From Streptomyces sp. NBC_00878 (lineage in GTDB: Bacteria; Actinomycetota; Actinomycetes; Streptomycetales; Streptomycetaceae), in assembly GCF_026341515.1 (NCBI RefSeq), contig NZ_JAPEOK010000001.1, positions 7,688,001 through 7,752,000 on the forward strand: a stretch of DNA of 64,000 bases. Reading direction: 5' to 3'. A program made the position numbers and the translations under genes. Numbering within the stretch: the stretch's first letter is position 1; each line of letters opens with the position of its first letter. The notes under the pieces are model-generated. The model saw nothing but the letters and a program-made list of their open reading frames with translations. It searched no databases and was not told the DNA's origin. This document shows positions 27,594 through 38,067 of this stretch, piece by piece.

Positions 27594-27821
27594 TTCCGTC
27601 GCCGAATATAGCCGGTTACTGGCAGGTTGGGTGGTTGTATTCCGCTCACGGCGACTCGCCTCGGACTCTCGGCGACTTGCAAGGCAGCCGCACCGGCCGT
27701 AGAACACCTCCATTCGGACAAAGGCTGAAGGACGTCAGGTGAAGAGGGGGTTGCCTGCGTCTCACGGCGGGGGGAGTGCGAGCCTCTTAGGGTTCGTACA
27801 GGAAGCAGACGCAAGAGACTC

Positions 27822-29939
27822 ATGGGATTCATGGGGCTCAGGGGACGAACGGGGCGGGAGGGCCGACGGCACGTGGCGAACGTGGAGCACGGCGGACGAC
27901 CAGGTGATGCCTTCGGAGCGGCGGCGCCCGGGGCGGCGAAGGCACGGCTGGAAATGGTCCGCGCGGGCCTCTGGCTGATCGCCGCGGTCCTGGCGGTACG
28001 GCAGGTCGCCGCCGTCCTGAGCACGCCGAAAGGCGAACGGCTGACGGACCTGGAGACCTGGGTCGGACCCAACGGCGTGCTCCATGTGAACGGGTCGCTG
28101 TACGACTCGACGCAGTTCACGGGCACCCCGTTCGGCGGACTCGTCCTCAAGCCCCTCACCCGTGCGGCCGAACAGGCCCTCGGCTGGGGCTGGACCTTCG
28201 GCACGCTCCTGCTGGTCGTCGCCCTCGGCCTGGTCGCCGCGCGCGCCTTGCCGAAGCCCGTGAGCCGCCGTACGGCATTGCTCGCCGCCCCCGTCGCGAT
28301 CAGCCTGCTGATGCTGTCGCTGCCCGTGCGCAACACGCTCTACCTCGGCCAGACCAGCATCATTCCCGTACTCCTTGTGCTCCTCGGCTGCTTCGCCGTG
28401 CGCGGGGAGCGGGCCAGCGGGGTGCTGATCGGGCTCGCCGCCGCCCTCCAGCCGACCGTGCTGCTGTTCGCGCCGCTGCTGTGGTTCACCGGCCGCCGCC
28501 GGGCCGCCGTGTCCAGCGGGATCACCTTCGCCGGGCTCACCGCGCTCGCGTGGGCGGCGATGCCGCACGACTCGTACACGTACTGGGTGCATCACCTGGC
28601 CGGTGTCGGGCTCGGGCGGCCCGCCGACGATCTCGCCAACCAGTCGCTGCACGGCGCGCTGCTGAGGGTCGGTCTCGAAGGGCCCCTGGAGATCGGGCTC
28701 TTCCTGGCGCTGGGCGCCGCCGTCGCCGTACTCGGCCTGCGCCGTGCCGTGCGGTACGCCCGCGACGGGCAGTTGCTGCTCGCGGTCGCCATCACCGGCT
28801 GTGTCGCCGTCGCCGTGTCGCCCACCACCTGGCAGCACCAGCTGCTGTGGGTGCTGCTCGCGGTGGTCGGCCGGGTCGGCAAGAAGGCCGGTGACCGGTA
28901 CGTATGGCCCGTCGCCGTGATTTTGGTGATGACGCTTCCGGCGAAGATGATGCTGCCGAACATGGCGGCCCTCTATCCGCTGCGTGACAACGTCGTCCTG
29001 CTCGCCGCCCTCGCCGCGGCCACCGTGGTTCCGTTTCTGTCCCGTACGTCGGAGTACTACCGCTCGCCCATCCCGACCGAGTACGCGCGGCCGGTGCCTA
29101 CCCGCTGGAAGCACGTGCCCCTGCTGCCGTTCCTGCGCCGGGTCCTCACCCGCCCGAACCTGCTGCTCGAACTGCTGCTGATCCGCGTCGGCTACTCCGC
29201 GTACCAGCAGGTCAGGCTCGCGGCGACCGGCGGCACCAACGCCGGGGGCCGGGCCACCGCCGAGGAGCACGGCGAGCAGATCCACGCGATCGAGAAGTTC
29301 CTCCAGATCGACATCGAGCGCTGGGCCAACCACGCGGTGGTGGACGTCCCGTGGCTCCAGAGCTTCTTCGACTTCTACTACACCTCGTTCCACTTCGTGG
29401 TGCCGCTCAGCGTCCTCGGGGTCCTCTACGTCCGTCGCCCCGCCGACTACCGCTGGGCCCGCGCGGCGCTCGGCTTCGCCACGCTGTTCGCGCTCGTCGG
29501 CTTCTGGCTCTACCCGCTGGCCCCGCCGCGGCTGATGCCCGGCCTCGGCTTCATCGACACCGTGCACGGGGTGCAGGACTTCTCCCAGCCGGACTACGGG
29601 ACGCTGACCGCGCTCACCAACCAGTACGCGGCGATGCCCTCGCTGCACTTCGGCTGGTCGCTGTGGTGCGGCCTCGTCATCGCGATCCTCGCCCCGAAGT
29701 GGTGGATGAAGGCCCTCGGCCTGCTGCACCCGCTGTTCACGGTCTCCGCGATCGTGGCGACCGCCAACCACTGGGTCCTGGACGCGGCGGGCGGCGCGGC
29801 CGTCGTCGGCGCGGGCTTCGCGCTGACCTACCTGCTCCAGGGACCGCGCCCGCGGCAACTCGCCGAACCGGCGGCGGAGTCGGCGGAGGTGGTCAGCATC
29901 GCGGAGCCTGTCCCGGCGAAGGGCCGTACCCCGAGCTGA
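27822..29939 (+). CDS. Bifunctional GT87 mannosyltransferase-like / PAP2-type phosphatase membrane protein
   Basis: This encodes 705 aa (start less sure; a GTG at 27873 is an alternative). Residues ~45-400 are a GT-C fold: YDSTQFTGTPFGGLVLKPL after the first helix, LRNTLYLGQTSIIPVLLVLL-like loops, and SPTTWQHQLLWVLLAVVGR. After a cytosolic linker, residues ~430-690 are an AUR1-type PAP2 domain: YTSFHFVVPLSVLG, YAAMPSLHFGWSLWCGLVI and ANHWVLDAAGGAAVVGAG, with the PSLH and H-x-x-x-D catalytic motifs. The fusion is known in Streptomyces and may make or remodel inositol- or mannose-containing lipids. Its 3' end overlaps the next gene by 47 bp. Confidence 0.85.
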   Translation: MGFMGLRGRTGREGRRHVANVEHGGRPGDAFGAAAPGAAKARLEMVRAGLWLIAAVLAVRQVAAVLSTPKGERLTDLETWVGPNGVLHVNGSLYDSTQFTGTPFGGLVLKPLTRAAEQALGWGWTFGTLLLVVALGLVAARALPKPVSRRTALLAAPVAISLLMLSLPVRNTLYLGQTSIIPVLLVLLGCFAVRGERASGVLIGLAAALQPTVLLFAPLLWFTGRRRAAVSSGITFAGLTALAWAAMPHDSYTYWVHHLAGVGLGRPADDLANQSLHGALLRVGLEGPLEIGLFLALGAAVAVLGLRRAVRYARDGQLLLAVAITGCVAVAVSPTTWQHQLLWVLLAVVGRVGKKAGDRYVWPVAVILVMTLPAKMMLPNMAALYPLRDNVVLLAALAAATVVPFLSRTSEYYRSPIPTEYARPVPTRWKHVPLLPFLRRVLTRPNLLLELLLIRVGYSAYQQVRLAATGGTNAGGRATAEEHGEQIHAIEKFLQIDIERWANHAVVDVPWLQSFFDFYYTSFHFVVPLSVLGVLYVRRPADYRWARAALGFATLFALVGFWLYPLAPPRLMPGLGFIDTVHGVQDFSQPDYGTLTALTNQYAAMPSLHFGWSLWCGLVIAILAPKWWMKALGLLHPLFTVSAIVATANHWVLDAAGGAAVVGAGFALTYLLQGPRPRQLAEPAAESAEVVSIAEPVPAKGRTPS

Positions 29940-31659
29940 TCCGGTACTCGCCCGGCGCGGCCACCGTGAGACGCGTGAACTCGCCCTGCTGTTCCAGGCA
30001 GCCGCGCTCGGCGTACAGCCAGGGCGAGAAGGCGACGCGCACGGTCACCGAGCCGGTCCGCGGGACGTACACGAGGATCTCGGAGCTGTCGGCCCGCACG
30101 ACGGTGGCGGGCTTCGACACCAGGGGCACCGCGTCGCGCACGCGGTAGACCCGCCAGTTCGGGTCCCGCCACACCGGCTCCAGCCACTCGGTCCCGCGGT
30201 CGACCAGGCGTGCCTCGTCCTCCGCGAACCCGTCCGGCTTGCCCGAGGGCAGTACGACGAAGCCGACCGCCCAGCGGTCCAGCCAGGCCCGGTACGTCGG
30301 CTCCGAGAACGTCCCGTCGTAGAAGAGCCGGCCCCGCTCCATGTCCAGCTGCCGGTTCCAGCCACGCGCCAGGTTCACATGCGGGGCCAGGGCGGTGGCC
30401 TCGCGGTGGTTGCGGGCCGGGACCACCTCGACGCGGGTACGGTCGGCGCCGAGCCGGTCCAGGGCGCCCACGACGCCGGCCGTGTCGGCGGCCCAGGCGG
30501 GCACCGTCGTCGACACCGCCAGATCGTCGACCGTCTTCTGGCCCACCCACCACATGGAGTAGACCAGCGCCATGGCGAGCGCGACACGTCTCTGCTTGCT
30601 GCGTCTCCGGGGCGCCCCGGCCGGTGTCGAGGTGGCCGGCACCGCCAGCAGCGCCGCCAGCAGGGCAGCCGGTGCGAACAGCTCCGCGAGCCGTTCCACG
30701 TTCGTGCCGACCGGGGAGGCGATCAGGTACGTGAGGACCGTCCCGGCCGCGTACACGACGGCGCCCCAGCGCAGGACCCGCCAGCCGCGCGGCGCGAGGG
30801 TCAGCACGACCAGGCCGATCACGACGGGCGGCCAGATCCGGTCCGCGGGCATCAACTGCTCGCCGGTGAACGGGAACAGCAGGGTGGTCGTGCCCACCAC
30901 CACGACCGGCGGGGCGATCAGCGCGGCGGCCCGCGCCGGGTCCCGTACGAGGGCGTGGCCGGCGCCGGCCACGACCAGAAACAGTCCGGCCACCGGGCTC
31001 GCCATGGCCGCCAGCGCCGCGTACGCCGCCGCGAGCGGCAGGCGCCGCTCGCGGGTCAGCAGCACACAGGCCGCGAGCCCGAGCGCGACACCGAGGGCGA
31101 AGGTCGTCCGCCCCGACGCGACGTTGCACCACAGTGCGAGCGAGGCGAGCAGCGCCGGGCCGAGCGGCCGGCGGATCCCCGTACGGACGATGAGGACCGA
31201 GGCCAGCCAGGCGGCGAGGAGCCCGGCCGCGACGGTGACCGTCCGCACGCCGAAGGCGGCCATCAGATACGGCGAGATCAGGCTGTAGTTGGCGGTGTGC
31301 ATCCCGCCGTACCAGAACAGGCTGTACGCCGAACCGCCGTGCCGGGACGCGAAGTCCGCCCAGGCCTCCTGTGCCGCGAGATCACCGCCGCCGGTGGCGA
31401 GGAACAGCCACCACACCACGTACAGCGGGACGGTCGGGAGGGTGGCGAGGAGGGGAACGCGGTGCCGCTTCCAGTCAAGGAGGCGATCAAGGTGGAGATC
31501 GGGGCGGCGATCGGGACGTCGATCGGGACGTCTATTCGGGCGGAGGTCCTGCTTCCGGGAGGTGGCGGCGCCCGCCCGCCGGACGAGGGACAGTGCGGTC
31601 GGGACCACGGCTCGGCTATTCCGTTCGAAGTCTTCGAAGGTGTGTGTTTGCTGTGCCAA
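29893..31659 (-). CDS. Polytopic membrane protein, GT-C-like
   Basis: This encodes 588 aa. After a basic repeat-rich N-terminus (RPNRRPDRRPDRRPDLHLDR, from 12-bp DNA repeats) about ten membrane helices follow to residue ~400, and then a ~180-residue extracytoplasmic domain (HREATALAPHVNLARGWNRQ, LFYDGTFSEPTYRAWL, FSPWLYAERGCLEQQGEFTR). The loop GGMHTANYSLISPYLMAAFG after the first helices and the overall build suggest a GT-C-type glycosyltransferase or related integral protein, but no catalytic motif is certain. It is convergent with the GT87-PAP2 gene, with a 47-bp overlap. Confidence 0.65.
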   Translation of the reverse strand: MAQQTHTFEDFERNSRAVVPTALSLVRRAGAATSRKQDLRPNRRPDRRPDRRPDLHLDRLLDWKRHRVPLLATLPTVPLYVVWWLFLATGGGDLAAQEAWADFASRHGGSAYSLFWYGGMHTANYSLISPYLMAAFGVRTVTVAAGLLAAWLASVLIVRTGIRRPLGPALLASLALWCNVASGRTTFALGVALGLAACVLLTRERRLPLAAAYAALAAMASPVAGLFLVVAGAGHALVRDPARAAALIAPPVVVVGTTTLLFPFTGEQLMPADRIWPPVVIGLVVLTLAPRGWRVLRWGAVVYAAGTVLTYLIASPVGTNVERLAELFAPAALLAALLAVPATSTPAGAPRRRSKQRRVALAMALVYSMWWVGQKTVDDLAVSTTVPAWAADTAGVVGALDRLGADRTRVEVVPARNHREATALAPHVNLARGWNRQLDMERGRLFYDGTFSEPTYRAWLDRWAVGFVVLPSGKPDGFAEDEARLVDRGTEWLEPVWRDPNWRVYRVRDAVPLVSKPATVVRADSSEILVYVPRTGSVTVRVAFSPWLYAERGCLEQQGEFTRLTVAAPGEYRISSGYGPSPGQAPRC

Positions 31660-31804
31660 TCGTGTAAGACGCGCAACGGGCCGGAATCGTTCACACCATT
31701 TTTCGGCGGTGGAGGCAGGGGCGGGGCGTAGGGGGATGCCCCTGCCTCACGCGCGGCAGGTCACTGGCGGGTCACCGGCGGCTCAACTGGCGCCGATCTA
31801 CCGC

Positions 31805-33055
31805 TCAACCGGCGCTGACCTGTAGTTCCTTGACGCCGTTGATCCAGGCCGAGCGCAGTCGGCGCGGGTCGCCGACCAGGCGGAGGCCGGGCATCGCGTC
31901 GGCGATCGCGTTGAAGATGAGGTCGATCTCCAGGGTGGCCAGGGACTTGCCGAGGCAGAAGTGCGGGCCGCCGCCCCCGAAGCCGAGGTGCGGGTTCGGG
32001 TCGCGGGTGATGTCGAAGAGCTCCGGCGATGCGAAGACCTCCGGATCGTTGTTGGCGGAGGAGTAGAAGATGCCGACGCGGTCGCCCTTCCTGATCTGCT
32101 TGCCGCCCAGTTCGGTGTCCTGGGTCGCCGTGCGCTGGAAGGAGACGACGGGTGTCGCCCAGCGGACGATCTCCTCTGCGGCGGTCGCCGGGCGCTCCCG
32201 CTTGTAGAGGTCCCACTGGTCGGGGTGGGTGAGGAAGGCGTGCATGCCGTGGGTGATGGCGTTACGGGTCGTCTCGTTGCCCGCGACGGCCAGCATCAGG
32301 ACGAAGAAGCCGAACTCGTCCGAGCCGAGGTTGCCCTCGTCCTCGGCCGCGACCAGCGTGGTGACGATGTCCTTGGCCGGGCACTGCTTGCGGTCGGCGG
32401 ACATGTTCATCGCGTAGGCGAGGATCTCGGTGGCCGACTCCTGGCCGACCTCCTCGGTGATCGCGTACTCCGGGTCGTCGTACGCGATCATCTTGTTCGA
32501 CCAGTCGAAGATCTTGGCGCGGTCGTCCTGAGGGATGCCGATCAGCTCGGCTATCGCCTGGAGGGGCAGTTCGCAGGCCACCTGGGTGACGAAGTCGAAG
32601 GATCCGCCGGGACCCACACCCGCGAGCGCGGTCTCCACGATCTGGCCCGCGCGCGTACGCAGGTTGTCCTCCAGGGCGCGGATGGCGCGCGGGGTGAAGC
32701 CGCGCTGGACGATCTGGCGGACTCGGGTGTGCTCGGGCGGGTCCATGTTCAGCAGGATCAGCCGCTGGGCGTCGATCGCGTCGCGCTCCATGTGCTCGTT
32801 GAAGCGGATGATCGCGGTGTTGAGGGTGGAGGAGAACAACTCGGGGTGCGTGGACACGTACTTGACGTCCGCGTGCCGGGTGACGGCCCAGTAGCCCTCG
32901 TCCCCGAACCCGGCGAGGTTGGGCGTCTGGGGGATCCAGCGGACCGGTTCGGCCCCGCGCAGTTCGGCGAACTCCGGGAGGGGTACGCGGTGGTGCAGCA
33001 CATCGGGATCGGTGAAGTCGAACCCGTCGGGCAGCGCTGGACAAGGCATCGGCAA
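31805..33055 (-). CDS. Cytochrome P450, CYP125/CYP142-like (steroid C26-monooxygenase type)
   Basis: This encodes 416 aa. The heme motif FGGGGPHFCLGKSLA has its Cys ligand at 367; the I-helix is VAGNETTRNAITHG (258-270); the K-helix ExxR is in AAEEIVRWATPV. The C-terminus (LIFNAIADAMPGLRLVGDPR, LRSAWINGVKELQV) closely follows that of mycobacterial CYP125, which hydroxylates the cholesterol side chain at C26/27. It is divergent from a steroid-type thiolase. The upstream region carries a KstR-like box and a 20-bp element shared with the ALDH gene at 54.8 kb. A 3Fe-4S ferredoxin at 56.3 kb is a possible redox partner. The substrate in this organism is unknown. Confidence 0.85.
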   Translation of the reverse strand: MPMPCPALPDGFDFTDPDVLHHRVPLPEFAELRGAEPVRWIPQTPNLAGFGDEGYWAVTRHADVKYVSTHPELFSSTLNTAIIRFNEHMERDAIDAQRLILLNMDPPEHTRVRQIVQRGFTPRAIRALEDNLRTRAGQIVETALAGVGPGGSFDFVTQVACELPLQAIAELIGIPQDDRAKIFDWSNKMIAYDDPEYAITEEVGQESATEILAYAMNMSADRKQCPAKDIVTTLVAAEDEGNLGSDEFGFFVLMLAVAGNETTRNAITHGMHAFLTHPDQWDLYKRERPATAAEEIVRWATPVVSFQRTATQDTELGGKQIRKGDRVGIFYSSANNDPEVFASPELFDITRDPNPHLGFGGGGPHFCLGKSLATLEIDLIFNAIADAMPGLRLVGDPRRLRSAWINGVKELQVSAG

Positions 33056-33082
33056 CTCCTGGTCGTGCGACGACGGTTCGGG

Positions 33083-33102
33083 TTCTGACGATCCATCAGG
33101 AA
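33083..33102 (-). promoter_or_regulatory. Element shared with the ALDH promoter (TTCCTGATGGATCGTCAGAA)
   Basis: Read on the gene strand it matches TTCTGATGCATCGTCAGAA at 54781-54799, in the same orientation and at nearly the same distance (27 versus 26 bp) from the start codon. It is an imperfect palindrome, so a repressor site or promoter core. Confidence 0.65.
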
Positions 33103-33122
33103 CCGGGAATTGCCGTGAAGGT

Positions 33123-33136
33123 AGTAACGGGTTCTA
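33123..33136. promoter_or_regulatory. KstR-like box, P450 side
   Basis: AGTAACGGGTTCTA fits TnnAACnnGTTnnA except for the first base. It lies about 68 bp before the P450 start. Confidence 0.5.
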
Positions 33137-33264
33137 CAAGTCGCAAGAGGCGCGGCGGCCCGAATTGCGTGCAGAAGTAGCGCGGAAGCCGTGCGGATCG
33201 CGACTTCGAGAGCTGCACGACCCTTGCGGTGACGGACGCCGGGTCAGCAGACTGCAAGCAGAAC

Positions 33265-33278
33265 TAGAACGCGTACTA
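33265..33278. promoter_or_regulatory. KstR-like box, thiolase side
   Basis: It lies within AACTAGAACGCGTACTAGTT, a near-perfect palindrome with 7-bp GAACTAG/CTAGTTC outer arms. It fits TnnAACnnGTTnnA except GTA for GTT, and stands 64 bp before the thiolase start. Confidence 0.6.
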
Positions 33279-33279
33279 G

Positions 33280-34790
<1,511 letters not shown>

Positions 34791-35343
34791 AGCGTTCCTC
34801 CACCACGTGCCGGATCAGCGCTGCCGAGTCCTTCACCGACATGGCCGCTCGATCTGGCTGATCAGCGAGCCGGTGTAGTTGATGATGTCGCCGAGCTGCT
34901 TCTGTGTCAGTCCGGCGGCCTCTCGGTATCGCCGCAACTCGAATCCGTAGTAGTCGAGCGGTGACGCCCCCGGGTCGAGAACGTTGATGTGGGTCACGTA
35001 CGGGCTCCTCTCGCACGATGCGCAACTCGGCCCACTGCGGGACCGGTTGTATCCATTCCGTAGCCGAGGGTAGTCGCGGGACGTCAGTCTTGTGGCGTGA
35101 ACCATTACATTCCCCCCACCCTCGCGGGCCCCTGCGTCACCCAGTACCGCATGCGCCTCGCCGTCGGCGAGCACTCGCCACGGCACGTCCGGCGCATCGT
35201 CCGCTCGTATCTGCGCGAGTGGGAGATGGCCGAGCTGGCCGACTCCGTGGAGCTCGGTGTGACCGAGCTGCTCGCCAACGTCGTTTACGCCATGTCCCGG
35301 ACCAGTGCTGCACGTTCCTGCTGCTGCGGCAGACGGCGGGGGT

Positions 35344-37182
35344 CTGGAGCTGCTGCCACTGGGGCGCGCTCAAGGGTGTTCTGGTGAGCAGGAGTGAGTG
35401 CTGTTTGCCTGTTTCGCGTTGAGTGTCCGGGCCGTGGCGTCGGCTTTCCGTTGGGGAACTGACGTTCTTGCATCGAATGCGTGACCTTAACGGGTGGCGC
35501 TCGTTGAGTGTGGTGACAGGGGTCTTTGGGTGGGGGTGACGAGGTGGGTGGGCTGAGGGAGGTGGCGCCATCGTTCGTCGCGTCCGGCCCGAGTGGTGTG
35601 GCCATCCGTACCCGTCTCAAGTACCTGGCACCGGACGATGAGAAGGTGCTGCGGGTGGTGGGTGCGCATCTGGGCTCGCTGGCTTCGGTGGATCTCAAGG
35701 CGCGCTGCCGGGACGGCTTGTCGCATTCCGGCGGTTCGTGGGCGGTGCGCAAGCGGGAGTTGACGCCGGTCTCGTCGTCGCGCTGGGCGGGCAGTATCAC
35801 CAAAGCCACTCATGACCAGTGGGCGCTGGCCCGCCGCTGCCAGTTGACCCACATCCAGAACCTGGAAGCGGGCGTCCGCACGCTGACGCACCGGCTGTCC
35901 CTGCCGGTCGGGCAGAAGGGGACCAAGGGAGCACCGGGGGGCTACCGGTCTCGGCGGGAGTGGCATGCGAAGGCCCGGCGGCTGCGGGTGCTGGAGGACC
36001 GGCTGGCCGCCGCGCGGGCCGACCGTGAGGCCGGAATCGTATACGTCGTACGGGGAGGCAAACGGCTGGCCCGTGCCCGGCACCACCTGGACCAGGCAGG
36101 GCTCACCGAGGGCGAGTGGCGCCGGGCCTGGGAGGCCGAGCGCTGGTTCCTGGCCGCCGACGGGGAGTCCGGCAAGCGCCACGGCAACGAGACGATCCGC
36201 ATCAGCCCCGACGGCGAGGTGAGCATCAAACTCCCCGCGCCGCTCACGCATCTGGCGAACGCCCCGCACGGACGGTACGTCCTCACTTGCAGGGTCGCGT
36301 TCGCGCACCGAGGCGGCGAGTGGGCCGACCGCGTCGCGGCCAGCCGAGCGATCGCCTACCGCATCCACCTGGATACGGGCCGGGACCGCTGGTATCTGAC
36401 CGCCTCCTGGCAGATCCCGCCCACCCCCACCCTCCCTCTGGAGGCCGCGCTCGCCCACGGTGTGATCGGCGTCGACATGAACGCCGACCACCTGGCCGCC
36501 TGGCGCCTCGATGCGCACGGCAATCCGGTTGGTGCCCCGCGCCGCTTCTTCTACGACCTGACCGGCACCGCCGAACACCGGGACGCCCAGGTCCGCCACG
36601 CCCTCACCCGCCTGCTGCACTGGGCCCGCACCTGCGGCGTCAAGGCGATCGCGGTGGAGGACCTGGACTTCGCCGCCGAGAAGACCCGCGAGAAGCACGG
36701 CCGCAAAAGACGCTTCCGGCAGCTGATCTCCGGCATGCCCACCGGCAAGCTCCGCGCCCGGCTGGCCTCGATGGCCGACCAGACGGGTATAGCGGTCATC
36801 GCCGTGGACCCTGCCTACACCAGCCGTTGGGGCGCCCAGCACTGGCAGAAACCCCTCACCACTACAACCCGCAAGACCACCCGCCACGACGCTGCTGCCG
36901 TGGCGGTCGGAAGGCGCGCCCAGGGACACCCGATCCGGCGACGGACGGCACCGCCCCCTGCTCACCGGAGAGATGAGCAGGGGCATCGGACCGTCCAGGC
37001 CAGACTGGGCGTCCCTGGGCGTGAGGGAACCCGCCCCCGCATCCCCGGACCCCGGACACGATCCGTGCGCGCCGGACGCGGAGCGAACGCGGGCAACCAG
37101 AACGCCCAACACCGTTCGGGGCGTTCGGCCGAGCATGGATCCTGGCAACAGGACTCACTCCCGCTCAGTCTCTAGGAACGGT
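35344..37182 (+). mobile_element. TnpB-only IS200/IS605-like insertion
   Basis: The boundaries follow from the interrupted HATPase gene: rejoining ...GGGGT with TCGGGTGGAGG restores the reading frame without any target duplication, as expected for IS200/IS605-type insertion. No TnpA gene is present. Boundaries are uncertain by a few bases. Confidence 0.7.
35526..37175 (+). CDS. TnpB-like RuvC nuclease without zinc-finger cysteines
   Basis: This encodes up to 549 aa from TTG; GTGs at 35544 and 35562 are alternatives. The RuvC triad is visible: D317 (GVIGVDMNADHLAAW), E378 (KAIAVEDLDFAAEK) and D455 (TTRHDAAAVAVGRR). Where canonical TnpB has YTSQTCS.CG and a second CxxC, this protein has YTSRWGAQHWQ, and no paired Cys follows. 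TnpB proteins are RNA-guided nucleases encoded with a guide RNA at the element's 3' end. The C-terminal ~80 residues (RTAPPPAHRRDEQGHRTVQA and later) are basic and unstructured, and the DNA there could encode that RNA. Long N-terminal insertion relative to small TnpBs. Confidence 0.8.
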   Translation: MGGGDEVGGLREVAPSFVASGPSGVAIRTRLKYLAPDDEKVLRVVGAHLGSLASVDLKARCRDGLSHSGGSWAVRKRELTPVSSSRWAGSITKATHDQWALARRCQLTHIQNLEAGVRTLTHRLSLPVGQKGTKGAPGGYRSRREWHAKARRLRVLEDRLAAARADREAGIVYVVRGGKRLARARHHLDQAGLTEGEWRRAWEAERWFLAADGESGKRHGNETIRISPDGEVSIKLPAPLTHLANAPHGRYVLTCRVAFAHRGGEWADRVAASRAIAYRIHLDTGRDRWYLTASWQIPPTPTLPLEAALAHGVIGVDMNADHLAAWRLDAHGNPVGAPRRFFYDLTGTAEHRDAQVRHALTRLLHWARTCGVKAIAVEDLDFAAEKTREKHGRKRRFRQLISGMPTGKLRARLASMADQTGIAVIAVDPAYTSRWGAQHWQKPLTTTTRKTTRHDAAAVAVGRRAQGHPIRRRTAPPPAHRRDEQGHRTVQARLGVPGREGTRPRIPGPRTRSVRAGRGANAGNQNAQHRSGRSAEHGSWQQDSLPLSL

Positions 37183-37497
37183 TCGGGTGGAGGTCGAGGA
37201 CGGGTCCTCGTGCCTTCCGTCGATTCCCGCCGAGTTGTCACCGGAGTCGGAAGGCGGCCGGGCTCGTGCTGCTCGACGCGGTGGCAGACAAGTGGGGTGT
37301 TGATCCCCGACGCCGCGGCGGGAAGAGCGTGTGGTTCGAATGCGGAAACACGCTCTGACGGCGGGAGCGGCGGACGCGGAGTAGGTGGGTGCGCTGTCAC
37401 CTGAAGCCCCGTGAATGTCTCCACCCACACCCGCTCAGCCCTCAACACCCCAGCCATACACCGGAGATGACCAGCTCACGGCCTTGTGCAACACCCC

Positions 37498-37857
37498 TTA
37501 GGAAGGAACTGAGCTGTAATCACATACGATATCCGCCCCGTTCCAACACATTTCCACCCCGACGACGGTGCCGGAGAACGTCGCGTTCCCGCACCCGCCG
37601 GCCGATCCATTTCCGTCGCCGATTGTGCGCGGAGAGTCGCTCCTGAAATAGAACGTCGCGGAGACCCCGACCCCGTCCCCCTGCTTGTCGCAAACCTCAA
37701 CCCAGTGGCGGTCCGCCGCGACGCCCGTGTAGTTGCTGAACACGTACATCCGCCAGTAACTCGCCGCTTGGGCCGGAAGGACAGAAGCGAGAAGGAACAG
37801 GCTGGCACCCATGAGCACAGCAGCTAGCCTGGCAAGTGCCGATCGACCGATCTTCAT
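37498..37857 (-). CDS. Small secreted protein with four cysteines
   Basis: This encodes 119 aa. The signal peptide MKIGRSALARLAAVLMGASL ends at AQAAS. The mature part is beta-rich and aromatic (YWRMYVFSNYTGVAADRHWV, TFYFRSDSPRTI), with four cysteines (EVCDK, GGCGN, EMCWN, IVCDY) that could form two disulfides. It resembles no family I can name. The gene is monocistronic and stands between the HATPase remnant and a methyltransferase. Confidence 0.7.
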   Translation of the reverse strand: MKIGRSALARLAAVLMGASLFLLASVLPAQAASYWRMYVFSNYTGVAADRHWVEVCDKQGDGVGVSATFYFRSDSPRTIGDGNGSAGGCGNATFSGTVVGVEMCWNGADIVCDYSSVPS

Positions 37858-38067
37858 GTCTCCCCAATCTGAGATGCAGTGGCGAGCCCGGTCAATGGTT
37901 CTCCTGTCGGCCTGCGGTCAGTGCGGCCCCGGTGAGAGAGGCCGTCACCATGGCGGGAGGGGATATTGCCAGACTCTCGGCAAGAGCCCTCAGCCTGCGG
38001 TACCTCGTCAGGCCGGGCAACCTATAACTTTTCAGGTTTCTCTCGGTCAGCCTTTAGGGCCGCCCGC

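Larger units (their letters stand above)
35097..37358 (+). pseudogene. HATPase_c (anti-sigma-factor-kinase-like) gene, frameshifted and interrupted by a TnpB element
   Basis: The 5' part encodes HSPRHVRRIVRSYLREWEMA and ELGVTELLANVV. A frameshift near 35285 follows, and the continuation RHVPDQCCTFLLLRQTAGV reads in another frame up to about 35343. The 3' part resumes at about 37183 as VEVEDGSS, GGRALVLLDAVADKWGVDPR and GGKSVWFECGNTL, ending at TGA. Joining the two flanks restores the expected ...RQTAGV-RVEVEDGS... sequence of Streptomyces ATP-binding proteins. The 1.84 kb in between is the TnpB element. Confidence 0.85.
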
